NCBI GenBank assembly: GCA_037178855.1
Contig: JASJZC010000002.1
Span: forward strand, 1,178,001 to 1,242,000
DNA from: Oscheius sp. JU75
Lineage: Eukaryota > Nematoda > Chromadorea > Rhabditida > Rhabditidae
Length of the DNA: 64,000 nt
Direction of reading: 5' to 3'
Part shown: in pieces, positions 45,058 through 57,357 of the stretch
How positions within the stretch are numbered: the stretch's first letter is position 1
Layout of the letters: every line of letters starts with the position of its first letter
Translations under genes and position numbers: made by a program
The notes under the pieces: model-generated
Told to the model about the DNA's origin: nothing
Databases searched by the model: none
Seen by the model: the letters and a program-made list of their open reading frames with translations, nothing else

Positions 45058-48000
45058 TCTTGTACATACTTGTAAATGACATGACATAAATACGGGCATT
45101 TCTAGAAAAATCATATAATGGTACATGCCCGCTGTCGCAGTAACTGTCTCTCAAACCCCCTGTAGTAGACTACCATCAGCATCGGAAGTGACCTGACGGT
45201 AGTGGAAGGCAGCCGTCAGGAGTCGCTTCTAGACGGATCTTAAAAGGATTACAGGCGTAATGTTTTGATTTGCCAAGGTATTTGAACTTCTCCGAAGTAG
45301 TAACAATTATGAATTGGTGTGACTCTTACAATTAGTATACTTCAATAAGTTCTTCCATCGGATGCTCTCGGCGCTCCTCTATCGTCAGACAAAAAAAGCG
45401 GCATCTACCTGGACGTTGGAGACATCGACAGAATCTGAAATATAATCGGGTAGATAGGTCTCCCTGTCTCTCAGTCTCACTGCCTCTCTGTCTCTCTATC
45501 TCTCTGTCCCTTATTATTCTCTTCTTCCCTCTGCATAGATAAGCATTTCCCCGATGACAGAACATAACAACTGAAGTCCAGATGTCTCCCCGATTTGTTT
45601 TCATCTCATCCTCCATCTTGTCCACTCTCGTTTCTCCCTATTGTACCTCCAGAGTCCTCTTCTGTTTGCACAGTCCGTGCTGGTCTCCCCAATACAATCC
45701 ACCCGAGGCTTTCTCATTCCCCCCATACTCACCAATTCTGTATTGATCTAAATGACCTCTACCGGGTCCATCTGGATAGTATATCTCAAAACAATGTGTT
45801 TTTCTGACAGCCGACTTGTCACCAAAACAACGCTATGTTTTTCCGGAGATTCAGTATCGCTGTTTTGATGACTTATTCAGGGCAGATTCCCTACCCCCTT
45901 GACTATGTTTCGTCTATATTTTTTCTCTTCGCTGGAATTTCTTCGAGAAACAAGTGCTCCACTTGAACTACGTCATGGGGGAAGAGAGGTAAAAAGTGAC
46001 CAAGGTTAGGTGTCCTCCGACAATGTGACTCTGCCCTCTTGTTACTACTTTTACCTTTTTTGAAATCCTGTTCTGGGGCTGTATTTATTGACTGGGAGAC
46101 CTAGGATTTTTCTAGTGATTAGTATGAGACGGTACGGGGCGAGATCAACTTGTCGAAATAAGGCATCTGAAGGTGCGGTGGACTGCCGAGAATGCACGTG
46201 GAAGAAGATGATAGCATATATAGATTTTATAGGATGGCTGAGACGATATGGGTGAGAAATTTCCAGGTCGCGGCATGGTACAGGGTAGACTTCAGCCGCT
46301 GCGGGTACAGGAGAGCAGAGACAGTAGGGGTGAGACTAGGTTTCGAGCCGCTATGGGTGAGAAGTTTCTATGATAAGATATAGTATGAGGAGACTTCTTC
46401 TAGATAAGCAAGTATGCCTTTTTTGGTTTCGGATACCGTACGGGTGGGATATACAGAGGGTACGGGTGATTGTCTCTCTGAAGGTAGGAGATAGTTCTTT
46501 TGGGTTGAAAGATGACACGGGTTACAGTGTTTCTGGGTATAGATGGTGCGAGCTAGAACCTTACAAACTAGTCCGGGAGGGAATATCTCTGACTCTCGAC
46601 ACGATACGTATATCAGCAAATCCTGTAGCTGAGACAGTACGGACTAGAACTTTGCCAAACTGCCTAGACAAATGATATAAACCTGACTGATGAGACAGTA
46701 GGGGAGACGACGTCAGTCGAGACTGTATGGGTTTGACAAGCCCGGATTCAACTTTGTTGGGACCAGCTCACGTCCAAAGTCCTTTAATATCTGCAAGCTC
46801 TTCTCTTTTTAGACAAAGCTTTATCCCGTGTTCCTCAGCTGAATCCACTTCAAAAGTGCAATGATTATTGCGATCACTGTTGCCGGAACCCCTCACTTCA
46901 TTCCATACATCAGTTCTCTTTTTTACGATTCGTATCAGCTGAGAGAGCCACAGAAAATCCTGTTTACACGTCGTGTTTACTCCATTAGAAAGGCTGCTCA
47001 TTATCCCCTTTGGGAGAACGGAGATCCCTTCCAGACTTCCTTTTGTGCTAGTCTCTCTTTTCCCAGCCCCTTCAGTCAATTATTCACTTGAGGACCACCT
47101 GGAAGGGCTCAGAGAAGCACTTTTTTGTGCTGTATCCCTGGAGGTGTCAGAATACCAGAGTGGAGAGGCAGGAGGAAACCTGAACCCTACTTTAGGGTTG
47201 AAAAGAGCATCCACGTGAAGGGGAGCGACTTTTCCCTGTCTCTGTCTCCCTATCGAAACAATCAGATACTAAAGTTCCGGCTGAGAACCTCCCTTTCTGT
47301 TTGAGCCGGTGTCGTTTCCGTCGCACCTGTGTAAACGATATCCCTGGCGTTGACGGTTTCTAAAATAAGCGATTCTCTCTCTCTCTCGACTGACAGCGAA
47401 CCGGCGATGACGCCATTCTGTTCCGTCTTACTTCAAAGATAGAGTGAGAGACTGTGTGTGTTGCACGCACAGTTTAACCTTCATCTTCAATCGGCTACCA
47501 TCAGCAGGCCCGGTTGATCGCAGGTTCATACTCTCTTCCGCTTCTATTTGTGCGAGCATACTTTATAGACAGAGACAAAGAGTCAGAGAGGTAGAGAGAT
47601 AAAGTGCTTCCCTAGATTACCGTACCTACGCATGTCACCAACCCCTATTGGTCCAAAACCTCACAATAGTAGTCCAGAAGTCTGACTCATAGAAGGGAGC
47701 TCCTCGTCTCTCGGCTGTCCTTGTCCTCTCCCTCTTCAATGTACTCTCTTTGCCCGAAACGTGCGCGCGTGTCGTGAGTATTATTTACTGTAGAGAAGGG
47801 GCTCGTTCGATCCACCAACACGGCGTCTATTATGGATAGACACTATATGTATTACTGTATCCGTTCCCGCGGGAGTTTTGTCACATTCCTTGAACCGGGT
47901 TCAACCGACTCTCTTACGGAAATGTGTACCCTTCTCTGGTATCACATTAGCTCATTGCCACACTGTACCAAATTTCAAAGAACAGCGACAAACTGTCATA

Positions 48001-48695
48001 CTCTCTCTCTATCTCTATATTTCCTGTGCGTCAGCAGTCTATTTTAGGTAAAGAACTTTGAAAGATGGAAGCAAGTTGACCTTGTGCGGTACTGTGTTTA
48101 CCCGCCAAGGAGAGAAAAAGAATCCCCAAACAATTCGATTTCTCAGCTGATTGGGAAACGAACACAGTATCAGTCTCTCTGTCTTTCTGTCTTTTTGTCT
48201 CTCTATCACTTTGTCTCTGTCTCTATATCTCTTCATCTCTCCGTCGTATAGTCAGAATGTCCAAACTTCATCTCTAATTGTTACTCTCATCAAAGTTCCA
48301 GAGTATTTCCGGACAGGGAGTAAACTCAGCTCTGGTTTCGTCTCTTCTCACTTTTGTACGAGAGAAAGAGAGACAGATGTTTGTTCTTCTTCCCGCCTTA
48401 CAAAATAGTCTCTCTTTCTGCCTCATATCCCGCCTGCCTCCCACCCTGCGGCTCCGCCTCTTTTCTGTTGTCTGGAGATGCTCCAAAAGGACAAGCTGCC
48501 ATGGCAGGGATCTCCCCTACCATCTAGGTTCTCTGACAGCCTTTTAACCAATTGTGCCCTTCTTCGTTCGGGTGTGACGCTTCAGGCCTGTTCGCCCCGC
48601 CAAGATTTATGACCGCTCCTAGCTGTTTCTTCTCTTGCCCAGAAGCCATTCTCTCGCTCTTATTGTTCTCCGCCATACCATCTCAGTGTTTCTAG
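45058..48695. other. Intergenic: TauE-family gene to GPCR
   Basis: No supported gene in about 3.6 kb. Contains a likely variant poly(A) signal (CATAAA, about 45085), TCTCTGTC tracts at about 45460-45510 and 48165-48240, and a degenerate GGGTGAGA-containing segment at 46225-46740. ORFs at 46768-47079 (-) and 46861-47091 (+) overlap each other, and neither is recognisable. Confidence 0.45.
46225..46740. repeat. Degenerate repeats with GGGTGAGA / GAGACAGTAGGGG
   Basis: ATGGGTGAGAA occurs near 46249 and 46349. GAGACAGTAGGGG occurs near 46317 and 46690, with related GAGACAGTACGG near 46632. GCCGCTGCGGG and GCCGCTATGGG precede the first pair. Copies are short and diverged. Confidence 0.4.
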
Positions 48696-48898
48696 ATGAC
48701 AGAACTCTTGACAATGGATTCGACGGCGATTGGAGAAGAGCTCCTGGTCTCCAGGCGTGATGTTTGCAACTTTTCCTCGATAACAGAACACACCCATGAC
48801 CAGGTAAGCTTATTTTTAAGATTGGAAGTGCGTAGATGGGATTTGATAGAACAACTGTGCCAGGACTACGTCGGAGATTTGAGTAGTCTTTGGGAGAT

Positions 48899-48930
<32 letters not shown>

Positions 48931-51396
48931 CAAAGATAGAACTTTGACTCCTTCTTGCTCTCTTTCTGCAACTTTTGTTATTGTCTTTTCGAAGCTCTTG
49001 TTGACTAGTAAAGTGATTCCGTGGGAGCGACGGAACCCAAAGAACATCCCAGTCTTATGGCTTCCGGACATAAACATCCAACCGCTGTTGACAGAATGAC
49101 AGACTGTCTCATTATAACAAACATTTCAGGAAGCGATAGACATCGTTTGGTGGAGTAATGTGGCCTGTCTTCCGGTCATCGCTCTTGTTGGACTCACTTG
49201 CAATCTTCTGAACATTGCCATTTTGACGTCAAATAGAGCAGCGAGGAGAATTCCCAGCTGGTCAGTGCGTAAGGGTCACGCCTTTCCCGGCCGCCGACCA
49301 ATACACCACGGAAATAGACGGAACGCACACGCTTTCCCTGCAGGCCGGATCTAGAAGAGAATAGCCCAAAGGCAAACAAATAATACGGCTTGATTATGCG
49401 AGGCGATACAGAACTGGAATTCAAGGAAGAGGGGTTTGGTACTATCAAATATGGGGACAGAGAGACAGAGAGGCAGAGAGGCAGAGACACAGAAACTGAC
49501 AACCACTTTTCAGGACCCTTCTTCTTGCCCTAGCCGTCTGTGACTGTCTCTTTTTGATATTCGCCACCCTTGAAGTGACACCGCTGTCCATACCCTCTTT
49601 GGCCTTCTCCCCACTCTTCAACCATACCTACTCTCATCTAGTACTGTACATAAGGACACTAGCTTCGACTTTTTACAAGAGTAGTGTTTTGTAAGTGTTT
49701 CTTGCGTTCCTAGCATTACGAATTTCAGAATAGTGGTCGCCTTCAATGTGGAACGGTACATCTGTGTGGTGTTCCCTCTCAAGAGTCATCGGATCTGTAC
49801 TGGAAGGACGTCAAGACTGGCTATTATGGGATGGTAAGTAGCTGTGCCTGTCTCTCTACCTTTCTGTCAAAGTATTGCCTAGTCTGTTAACCGAACATCA
49901 AGCTCAAATATAGCTCCATATTGTGTCAGCCTATTGAAAAACGACATGTTTATCTAGTCTCCTTTTCTCTGCTCCTCATGTTTTCGCACTCTCTGTTTAT
50001 CAAAAAGAGAGTCAGTACAGTATCACAGATCACAGTACCTAAAAATAACTTTTCAGCTTATGTTTGTCGTTTCTCTGCTCCATCCAGTGGCCCCTCTGCT
50101 ACGAGGTTCGACTCTGCTATGAGAACCAGTCCGACGACTATTATTCTGTGGTTCTTCTCACGGAAAACGAGACGCTCAGGGTAAATTTAGTTTCGAACAA
50201 TGGGGGTAAAGAACTGAAGTTTACTCGAGTTAGGAAGCCGGACTTCTGGCTTTTGCCATTCGGTCCCCCAGTGTCGCTCTTTCTTTCTCCGTAACGCGAT
50301 ACAGCGCAAACAGGCTTTTTGTGGAAGAGGTGCCTAGCAGCGGATTCAACAGTGAGAGTGACAGAGACACAGGAGCCAAATATCAAAATGAGGGAGTGTG
50401 ATAGTGAACAGTAACAGTACCTGACCCAATATCTTTTCAGTACTACTACCGCTTCATGGACTATTTCTCTCTGATCGGGTTCAATCTCCTACCAATCGCT
50501 TCACTTCTCTTTATGAACATGAGAATCATCATGACTCTTCGAAGAGTCGTGGACGAGGACAGTAGGAGAGACGAGGAGATCACTCGTCTCGCGGACGGAG
50601 CCCTAGTTCAGGTAAGAAAGAGCACTGGTTCGGACTGTAGATAGCACCATTTCTAGTTGAGACGCTTTAGAGGCCAGTGGAATCAGGTAATTTCTGATAC
50701 AGAGCTTGTTGAGATTCCCAAGTGTTGTGATAGTGATTGCTTGAAGATTTCGTCACAGAAACACATACCGTGGAAGTCTGTCTATTGTGGCCGATTGTCG
50801 TTTCAAGACCCGCAAAATCGTTACTTGATTCCAGGAACCCGCATCCCATCGTCTCAATGCCAACGCTATGCTTTTCGCAGTCGTCTTCATGCTGCTGATC
50901 TGTGTCGGTCCACAGGTGAGACACTTGGCAAACTAGAAGTTCAGAGAACTGATGGTATCTCAGAGTGACAGTCGCCAGAGTGAAAGGCAAAGAGACAGAG
51001 AGACAGAGAGACAAGTAGTTCGAGAAGCTGATGTTATCTATGATATTCAGGCACTAGCCCGTCTGCTTTTCGATCTCTACGGACAGTACCATTCGACAGC
51101 CATCGTCTATACCTGTGTCACCCAGCAGGTAGTCACTCGATCATTTACAGTAACACCCTAACTTTCAGCTAGTCTTCCTCAACGCTTCTCTGAACTTCTG
51201 TCTCTACTGCGTGGTCTCGAAGCGGTACCGCAGCCTGATGCGGACGACTGTCAAAAGACTCCTCCACAGTCTGGCCTTCGTGGAACGGCCTCCCTTCAAA
51301 TTCTCGGCCAAGCAGAGCAAGAGCAGCTCGGCCCACGCTACCAGTCTGGACGAGAACGGCCACAGCAGGAATATTCTCATGCTACAGCCAATGTGA
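48696..51396 (+). CDS. Class A (rhodopsin-like) neuropeptide-type GPCR
   Basis: Seven-transmembrane receptor at the plasma membrane, most like FMRFamide-type neuropeptide receptors. Exons 48696-48803, 49130-49260, 49514-49690, 49729-49833, 50057-50180, 50441-50611, 50835-50915, 51051-51128 and 51169-51396 stay in phase to 400 aa. Seen in order: N-glycosylation NFSS in the N-terminus; TM1 with GLTCNLLNIAIL; TM2 with LALAVCDCLF (conserved Asp); TM3 ending FNVERYICVVFPL (ERY); TM4 with the conserved Trp; ECL2 cysteines; TM5 with NLLPIAS; TM6 with LLICVGPQ, where CWxP is usual; TM7 with NFCLY in place of NPxxY; then a Ser-rich tail. The NFxxY form is common in this receptor group. Ligand unknown. 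Its 3' end faces the acireductone dioxygenase gene across 161 bp. Confidence 0.9.
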
Positions 51397-51456
51397 TTCC
51401 TTTAAGTCACCTATTCGGGTATACAATTGTACGGGTTTTTGTTTGTAAATACTGTC

Positions 51457-51462
51457 AATAAA
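51457..51462 (+). terminator. Poly(A) signal of the GPCR gene
   Basis: AATAAA 60 bases after the GPCR stop codon. The opposing gene stops only 96 bp away, so the 3' UTRs may overlap. Confidence 0.7.
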
Positions 51463-51557
51463 CTTGTCAAAAACACCATTATTCACTCTCTCTCCTTGGG
51501 GGTTAAACGGGGGGAACGGTAAAGAGGGGCTATGTACAAGCTCGGGACTCGGACACA

Positions 51558-52226
51558 CTATCCCTGGACACTGTCGGGCTTCTTGCCGAAGAAACGCTGG
51601 ATGGTCACGTTGTTCTGAAAGGGATTCTCATGAAATGAAGAGAGACACAGAGACATAGAGACAGGCAGGCTAGCCCCATAGCCCCATACTCACCAGAGGA
51701 GTGATAGTGAAACGATGAGATAATCCCTTGGGAATAACGATGAGATCCCCTCTCTCCATCTGAACACGGATCCACTCGTCCTCTTCTGGCTCCACGTCAT
51801 AGTAGCAGCTACCATCCATGACCAGAGAGACGACATCGTCTGTCTTGACAGCCGGCTCGTACAGATCCTCGAGCTTATCATTCAAGTCTCCGAGACTGTT
51901 GTTGATGACGAACATGTCGGAGGGTCCGACATTTTTCTCCGCCTTCACACGACTCAGCCTCTTCTTCATTTGGACGGTGTCGTCCAGGTCAACCTGGAAC
52001 GTGAGACTTTAGAGAGTATTAGAGTGACAGATAGACGAAAAAAAAAGAGAAACAGTGAAACCGAGAGGCAGAGAGACAGAGAAACGGACATAGAGAGACA
52101 TACCTTATAGTACTGAACTCCGGTGAGGGCCAGAAGTTGATCAGGAGAAATCTTCTTAGGAGGGAAGACATGGTGTGGGAGACGACGGTCGCCACAAGGG
52201 AACGGTTCCATATGCCAGATTTGCAT
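51558..52226 (-). CDS. Acireductone dioxygenase family protein, metal site degenerate
   Basis: Cupin-fold homologue of ARD, the methionine-salvage enzyme that oxidises acireductone. Exons in coding order 52104-52226, 51694-51993, 51558-51614, phase 0, 159 aa (family about 160-180). The N-terminus [19 protein letters not shown] and the GVQYYKVDLDD segment are typical. Active ARDs bind metal through an HxHxxxE motif plus a later His. Here the first motif position reads [12 protein letters not shown], so both His and the Glu are missing, while the later His is kept (GLSHRF). It is therefore probably not an active dioxygenase. I recall the C. elegans orthologue being described as a probable inactive ARD, so this looks like a nematode-wide state. 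Start is three bases after a TTTTTTAG acceptor. Confidence 0.93.
52030..52105. repeat. GACAGAGA-type tract in ARD intron 1
   Basis: Plus-strand purine, sense-strand pyrimidine, almost filling the 110-bp intron. Confidence 0.8.
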
Positions 52227-53153
52227 CCTCTAAAAAACAGACAAACTTCTGAGTGAAAACGAGGTCGTTCGGGTGGGATCAGCCCACAGAGGGAGAGAAA
52301 GAGGAGAAAAACAACCCTCCCGATTCCAAAACACGATGAGGAGAGAGAGTCAAGTGCGAAAATTGCGCGGGCAATTGCTGACCATCCACTGGGCAGTTGA
52401 TGGTGGTGGGCTATGCAAAAGAAAACAGGAGACTGGATCGGAAATGATTAGGCTGAGACAGAGAGAGATAGAGATAGCTTCGGAGATCACCATGTGATCC
52501 ATGCCAGAGAGAGAGAGAGAGAGACAGAGACGTGAAGCCCGAAAAACTGAATAATCTTTGGCAAAGTCCAGCACAACATTTTGTCTGTTTTTCGCGGGGC
52601 CGTCTGTCGTTCCACACCCCGCCTTACTCATCCTTTGTAACATCCGGACAGTCTAAGGGCAAAACATGGCTGTTTATCTGTGGAGGAGCAATGAGGCGTA
52701 TCGAATTGAGGTGCCCAAGTTTTCTCTTTCTTTGTGTATCTGCCAGCAGAAGCAAAGAGTCTGTCAGATTGTCTCATGGACTATGGATTTCGAATTTGAA
52801 CACTATACCAGGCAGAACTCTTCGGTAGTCGTGAATACTAGGCTAGATAGATTCAGTTCCTATCGGGACCAGCCAAGTCAAAGAGACCATGGATTGGGAA
52901 CATTGACCACACTGTAGAGGTATCACTGTCAAGTCCTGTCTTATCAGAGATCATGAAAACTCTCGGCTTGATTCAGTCGAAACGGCTATACTTCAAAATA
53001 TTCCCTCTCGAACCTTTGACCTCATGGTGTATCCAACACTAAAAATGTGCTATTGAGCATGGTAAAGTGATGCTTATTGTTAGGTACGACACCAATGTCT
53101 CATTGACATGGCACAGGTGCAAGAAGACAGGGTACTTTTATGATACAGGGGCA

Positions 53154-53300
53154 ACTTTGGCTAGTAGTCCCAGAGCCTACAAATACATAGCAATTAGATA
53201 CTGTAGTGAATTCCAAAGCAATTGTTAGAAGCGCAATTCACTCTAGTTAGGTGCATAGTTTTTGTTGACTGAAATTGCTTTGCTTCTGGGAAAGTTTGAA
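53154..53300. repeat. Dispersed repeat, copy 2 (pair with 36038-36385)
   Basis: ACTTTGGCTAGTAGTCCCAG, then GGTGCATAGTTTTTGTTGAC and CTTCTGGGAAAG, in the same order and orientation as in ras-1 intron 4 but with a shorter interval. Confidence 0.5.
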
Positions 53301-53917
53301 GGAAACGAAGATACTTTCCAGTATTAAAGCGTTTTAGATAGTAGAGATGTTTTTTCACGGCCTATAACTTCGTTGAAGATTTTAAATGGTGTCTTGATCA
53401 TCTAAAACTGTACTTGAAAAAAGACTACGTGGGAAATATACGATCCTATTAGTCGGAGGAATAGTTTGAGTTTTTCTTGCGATGTTTTTGGGTTTTGTAG
53501 GAAAACCTTGACCGTAACAAGTGTCCATTGATTTTTTAGACTGACTGTGTATCTAATGTGTAGGAGCAGACTAAGAATCTTAGGCAGTAGGTAGCTTGAC
53601 TTACAAGTAGGAAGCTTGCTAGCTTGCCTTGTGAGTATCTTATCTGTCTTAGTCTTTTTGAACCAAACAAACTGGACAGGACAAATGAGTATACCTCGGC
53701 TCCTTCTGTCTGACTATCTAATGTTAAGTTGTAGCACCAGATTTTCAAAAAGAAAAAGTACTTCTGAGATCGAAACTTATCTCTGGATCCAACTAAGAGA
53801 CCAGTGACACTTCTATAGCAATTACCAACGGCAAACGTGAGGCATTCAAGTTGTAGACGATTCAAGAACAAGCTCTGATCTTCGATCTAGAGGAGAGTCA
53901 AGTGCCAGGAAGGTAGA

Positions 53918-54295
53918 TTAACCGGGGAGGCCGCTTGCCATAATTACAGAAGCGAAAGCCTGAAAAAGGCACGCCCCCCTCTTGAACGCGCATCTTTCCC
54001 GGAAGATTTCAAGCGGAGATTGTGTGGACAACAAAGTGCCGACTATCCGACAGGCGTCGTGGAGAAAAGGACTATAAGAAGGAATGTTATTCTGCTGTGC
54101 CACTCCAGTTTTCAGGAGACTGAAACCGTCAGTGTTAGGGGGTCGTGGTGGCCTTACTATTGAGGGATTATAGCGCCCCCGGAATCCGGTGCCAACAGCC
54201 CAATTAGTCTCGATGAAAAACTGTACGAATGGGGTGGTCACTGGACACCCACAGGTGCTGGGGAACGAGATCAGAGGATAGTCAGAGCGAGGCAT
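53918..54295 (-). CDS. Hypothetical ORF, minus strand
   Basis: A 125-codon frame with balanced composition, including SLLKTGVAQQNNIPSYSPF and AFKRGACLFQAFASVIM. I do not recognise a family and see no signal peptide. It is not derived from the CT repeats. A single exon with no clear acceptor or poly(A) signal; it may be a chance frame. Confidence 0.25.
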   Translation of the reverse strand: MPRSDYPLISFPSTCGCPVTTPFVQFFIETNWAVGTGFRGRYNPSIVRPPRPPNTDGFSLLKTGVAQQNNIPSYSPFLHDACRIVGTLLSTQSPLEIFRERCAFKRGACLFQAFASVIMASGLPG

Positions 54296-55259
54296 TTCGA
54301 GAACAGATTCAGGTTTCTACATGGCTGCTGCCCGGGCGCGTACTATTCAAATCTCGAAGCTGGCTAAAGCTGAGATATATCTCTCTGTATCTCTGTATCT
54401 CTATCTCTCTGCCTCTGGATATATAAACAAGGGAGAGAATGGTTCGAATCTAAAAATACAGCATTACAATAATGTACCCCGGTCAAACTGAGTCAAGATC
54501 GAAAACAGTCTGGAAAAAAGTCTGAGGTCAACGGCAAAGGGTTTTTTTTATCCTGCAAGGAACGCGCTATCCATTAGACCAGAGTTTAATAAAAGTACTA
54601 GTAATTTACTTGCTATTTCGAGCTATCTAGGCTCTCTTAACTGCTAGATACTCGTCCTGAGTTTCACTAACAAAGGTTTCTTTTAGATAGTTGCAATTAG
54701 TGTCTAGAGAAAGGTGCGCTCCGTGTAGTACAAAAGAACCGAACAATGTTCCAAACGGTGGCTAAGATAAACCTGATAGTTATGAGAAAAGAAGACCTGG
54801 GGTCACATCCCAAGACGGTAAAATGTGGCACTAGAAAAGAGAGTTTTCTAGATCCGAAAGTCCTTTGGCTAACAAGGAAACGAATTCCAAATCCGTATTT
54901 AGTCCGATATCCAAGACATGATTTCAATCTTTCAAAAAGGAAGAATAGAGGCGATCGCAAGCAGCACAAGGACTTCCTTTTAAGGAGCTGCGATAAAGCC
55001 CGGCACCTCGGGCTTAGATTTAACTAGATGATACGGGGATGGACAAGCCGAGATGCGGACATGCGACAAACCGTTCCGGCTAGCCCTCTTGCAGAAAGGG
55101 GTTTCTTTTAAACAGGGGTTCGTGTTTAAAGACCATTTGAGTCATTTGGACTCTTGGCTGGGTAAACCCCCACCAATTTCCACGTATTTAGAAGGGATTT
55201 GACAAACATGTTTTCACTTTGGTGCCGGAAAAAGACAGTCTGAGGGAGGATGATCGCTT

Positions 55260-56160
55260 GGGGAATTGGGTTGTCTGGGAGAGGCTAACAGAGACAGGGT
55301 AAGAGATGGACAGTGTCATAGAATGCCAGGAACAATAGTGAGAAGCTAGACAAGAACTAACGGGGAACAGAATGACGGACTGATATTAACAAATAACCAG
55401 AAACAAGGTTGACAGAAACAAACTGGCCTGCAGCCTTGCACATCTCATCGGAACAAGGTGACATAGAGTGAATATGTTTTCACTATTTGTGCCGGGAAAA
55501 GACAGGAGAGGAAGAGAATCTTTGCTTAAAATTGATAGGGGGAACAATGTTGACAGGTATAAGCTGGGAAAGACTGGGTATGAGATGAGTAGTGAGATAG
55601 AGAGCTGACAGTAGATGACAAGCTGACAGATAAGAGACGAAAACATAAGAAATAGTTTGTTGATAGAAACAAACTCGGACAAGTCTTACATAGAAACAAT
55701 GTGACAAAGCAACACCATTAAGAAAGTGACAGAAGGATTGACCGTGAGTAAGACAGGTAATGGGGGAACAGGCTCACAGAGATAGGTTGATCACGGCAGG
55801 GATCAGTTGACAATAGCAAGTAGACATATACAGGCTGACAGGCACGGTTGACAAGGATTGGTAGTATTGACAAGTCAGCAGATTGACTGGTAGAAAATCG
55901 AAAATATTCACAGGGGTGACAGTAGCGGACAAACTGAAAAGGAGAAGACTGGCAGGAACATATTACCCTGACAGTGTGACAGGTAAACTGAAGGGAATAT
56001 TGACAGAAAGTGACAGGTGAGAGGACACAAGAGAGTAACAGACTGGTAAGAAAGTAGTTGACAGCTACATATGCATGACAGAATGACTGACATGTAAACT
56101 AAAGGAAGATTGGCAGAGACTTATACTTGACAGTAATTGACAGAGTGACAGTTAACAGTA
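55260..56160. repeat. Array of spaced TGACAG hexamers
   Basis: TGACAG or TTGACAG recurs every 15-40 bases on the plus strand, separated by unrelated sequence. Similar arrays lie at 59480-59720 (IFT74 intron) and in parts of scc-2 introns near 9060-9240. Confidence 0.55.
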
Positions 56161-57357
56161 TCATGGTGCTGTAAATGTGTTGACAAGAATGCATCAAAAC
56201 ATAGAGTTTTGTGTGTACCAGTTAGATCTGACCCAGAGATTTGCCAATGCATAGAACGGGATCGGGGAGAAGGAGGGAGTGCCTGAACAAAATGATCGCA
56301 TTGTTTCAAACCTCCTAATGGATAAACAAGTAAACTGGTTCACTTAACAGTTTGACGAAAGTTTAAGAGTGGTCTGGAGAGAACTTTCACTTGATCTTTG
56401 AAGTTCTTGGACTCATGAACAGTAATAAAGACAGTGAGATAAGAAATTTAAACAAAATAACCTTTATGACTTGTTGATGAATATGGAACTCAATAAATAT
56501 TCATAGATAGTACAGAAAGCCTCCTCTTGTCCACAGTGAAATTTGAGCGTGATTTGCTGTAAACATGATTTGTTGTTTTAAAGATTTTGGTCACACACGT
56601 CTAAATTGGTGGCTTCTGTAAAAAGCACTTCGTTCCGAATTCTAACACCGAACGTTGTCCAGTTTTTCGAGGATCGTGTTTGTACTTTTAGAGAGACGCA
56701 TTGAGCGAGAGAAAGAGCGGGTATGCATCTGCTTACGAAGCTCGAACCTTCGAGAAGATGGCTAGGAGATCCTTTTGACTCAACTTTTTGGTATCTACAG
56801 GCTCTCGCAAAGGCAGAGAGTAGCCGGCTCTTTTCTCTAGAACTTTTCGAAACTGTCCGATCGTGTCTGGGTTCCAAGCTTCGAGGCTCTCAAATCCGAT
56901 GGCTCCATTGCTTGAGTTTTAGAGAGATTCTTGTCTTGATTCCCGTTGTCAGTCACTGTCTCTGCCAGAAGAGAACTTCCGTTTGTTTTGGATTGTACAA
57001 GAGAGCTGACCGTTCAAAGCGACGCTCGTCATTTGTTGTCGCGCTTACTCTTTCAGTTCCTGCCTCCTGCCAAGGATCACTCTTTCAGCAAAATGCCAGC
57101 GTTGAAGCCGACCGATGTTCGATCATATACCCTATGTGAGCAAGCTAGACTTATCTTTTTTACAGTGGTGATTTCGATGCGGTCATTGATCCCCATGCTT
57201 TCTGTACCCTTTTCGAACACACCAGAATAGCTTGTTGGTAAATCTAATACAGAGACTGCGTGTTATGCCAAAAACTTTACTTGCTAGAGCTGTATCTAAC
57301 CCACTATCTTGCTGAAAAAAGAAAACAATAACTTTACTCCCAAGGAAAGTACTGATC

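Larger units (their letters stand above)
52227..57357. other. Large intergenic region: ARD gene to IFT74
   Basis: About 5.1 kb without a supported gene. Holds a GACAGAGA tract at 52455-52530, dispersed repeat copy 2 at 53154-53300, one unrecognised ORF at 53918-54295, a tRNA D-arm-like fragment at about 54568-54592 (minus), and a TGACAG-rich array at about 55260-56160. Opposed ORFs at 56578-57139 cancel each other as evidence. Confidence 0.45.

Noticed and set aside
54568-54592. Minus-strand TGGTCTAATGGATAGCGC resembling a tRNA D arm
   Set aside because: No T arm, B box or acceptor stem follows, so at most a tRNA-derived fragment.
56578-57139. Overlapping opposed ORFs of about 100-138 codons
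   Set aside because: Both strands are equally open, with no recognisable domain or splice context to favour either.
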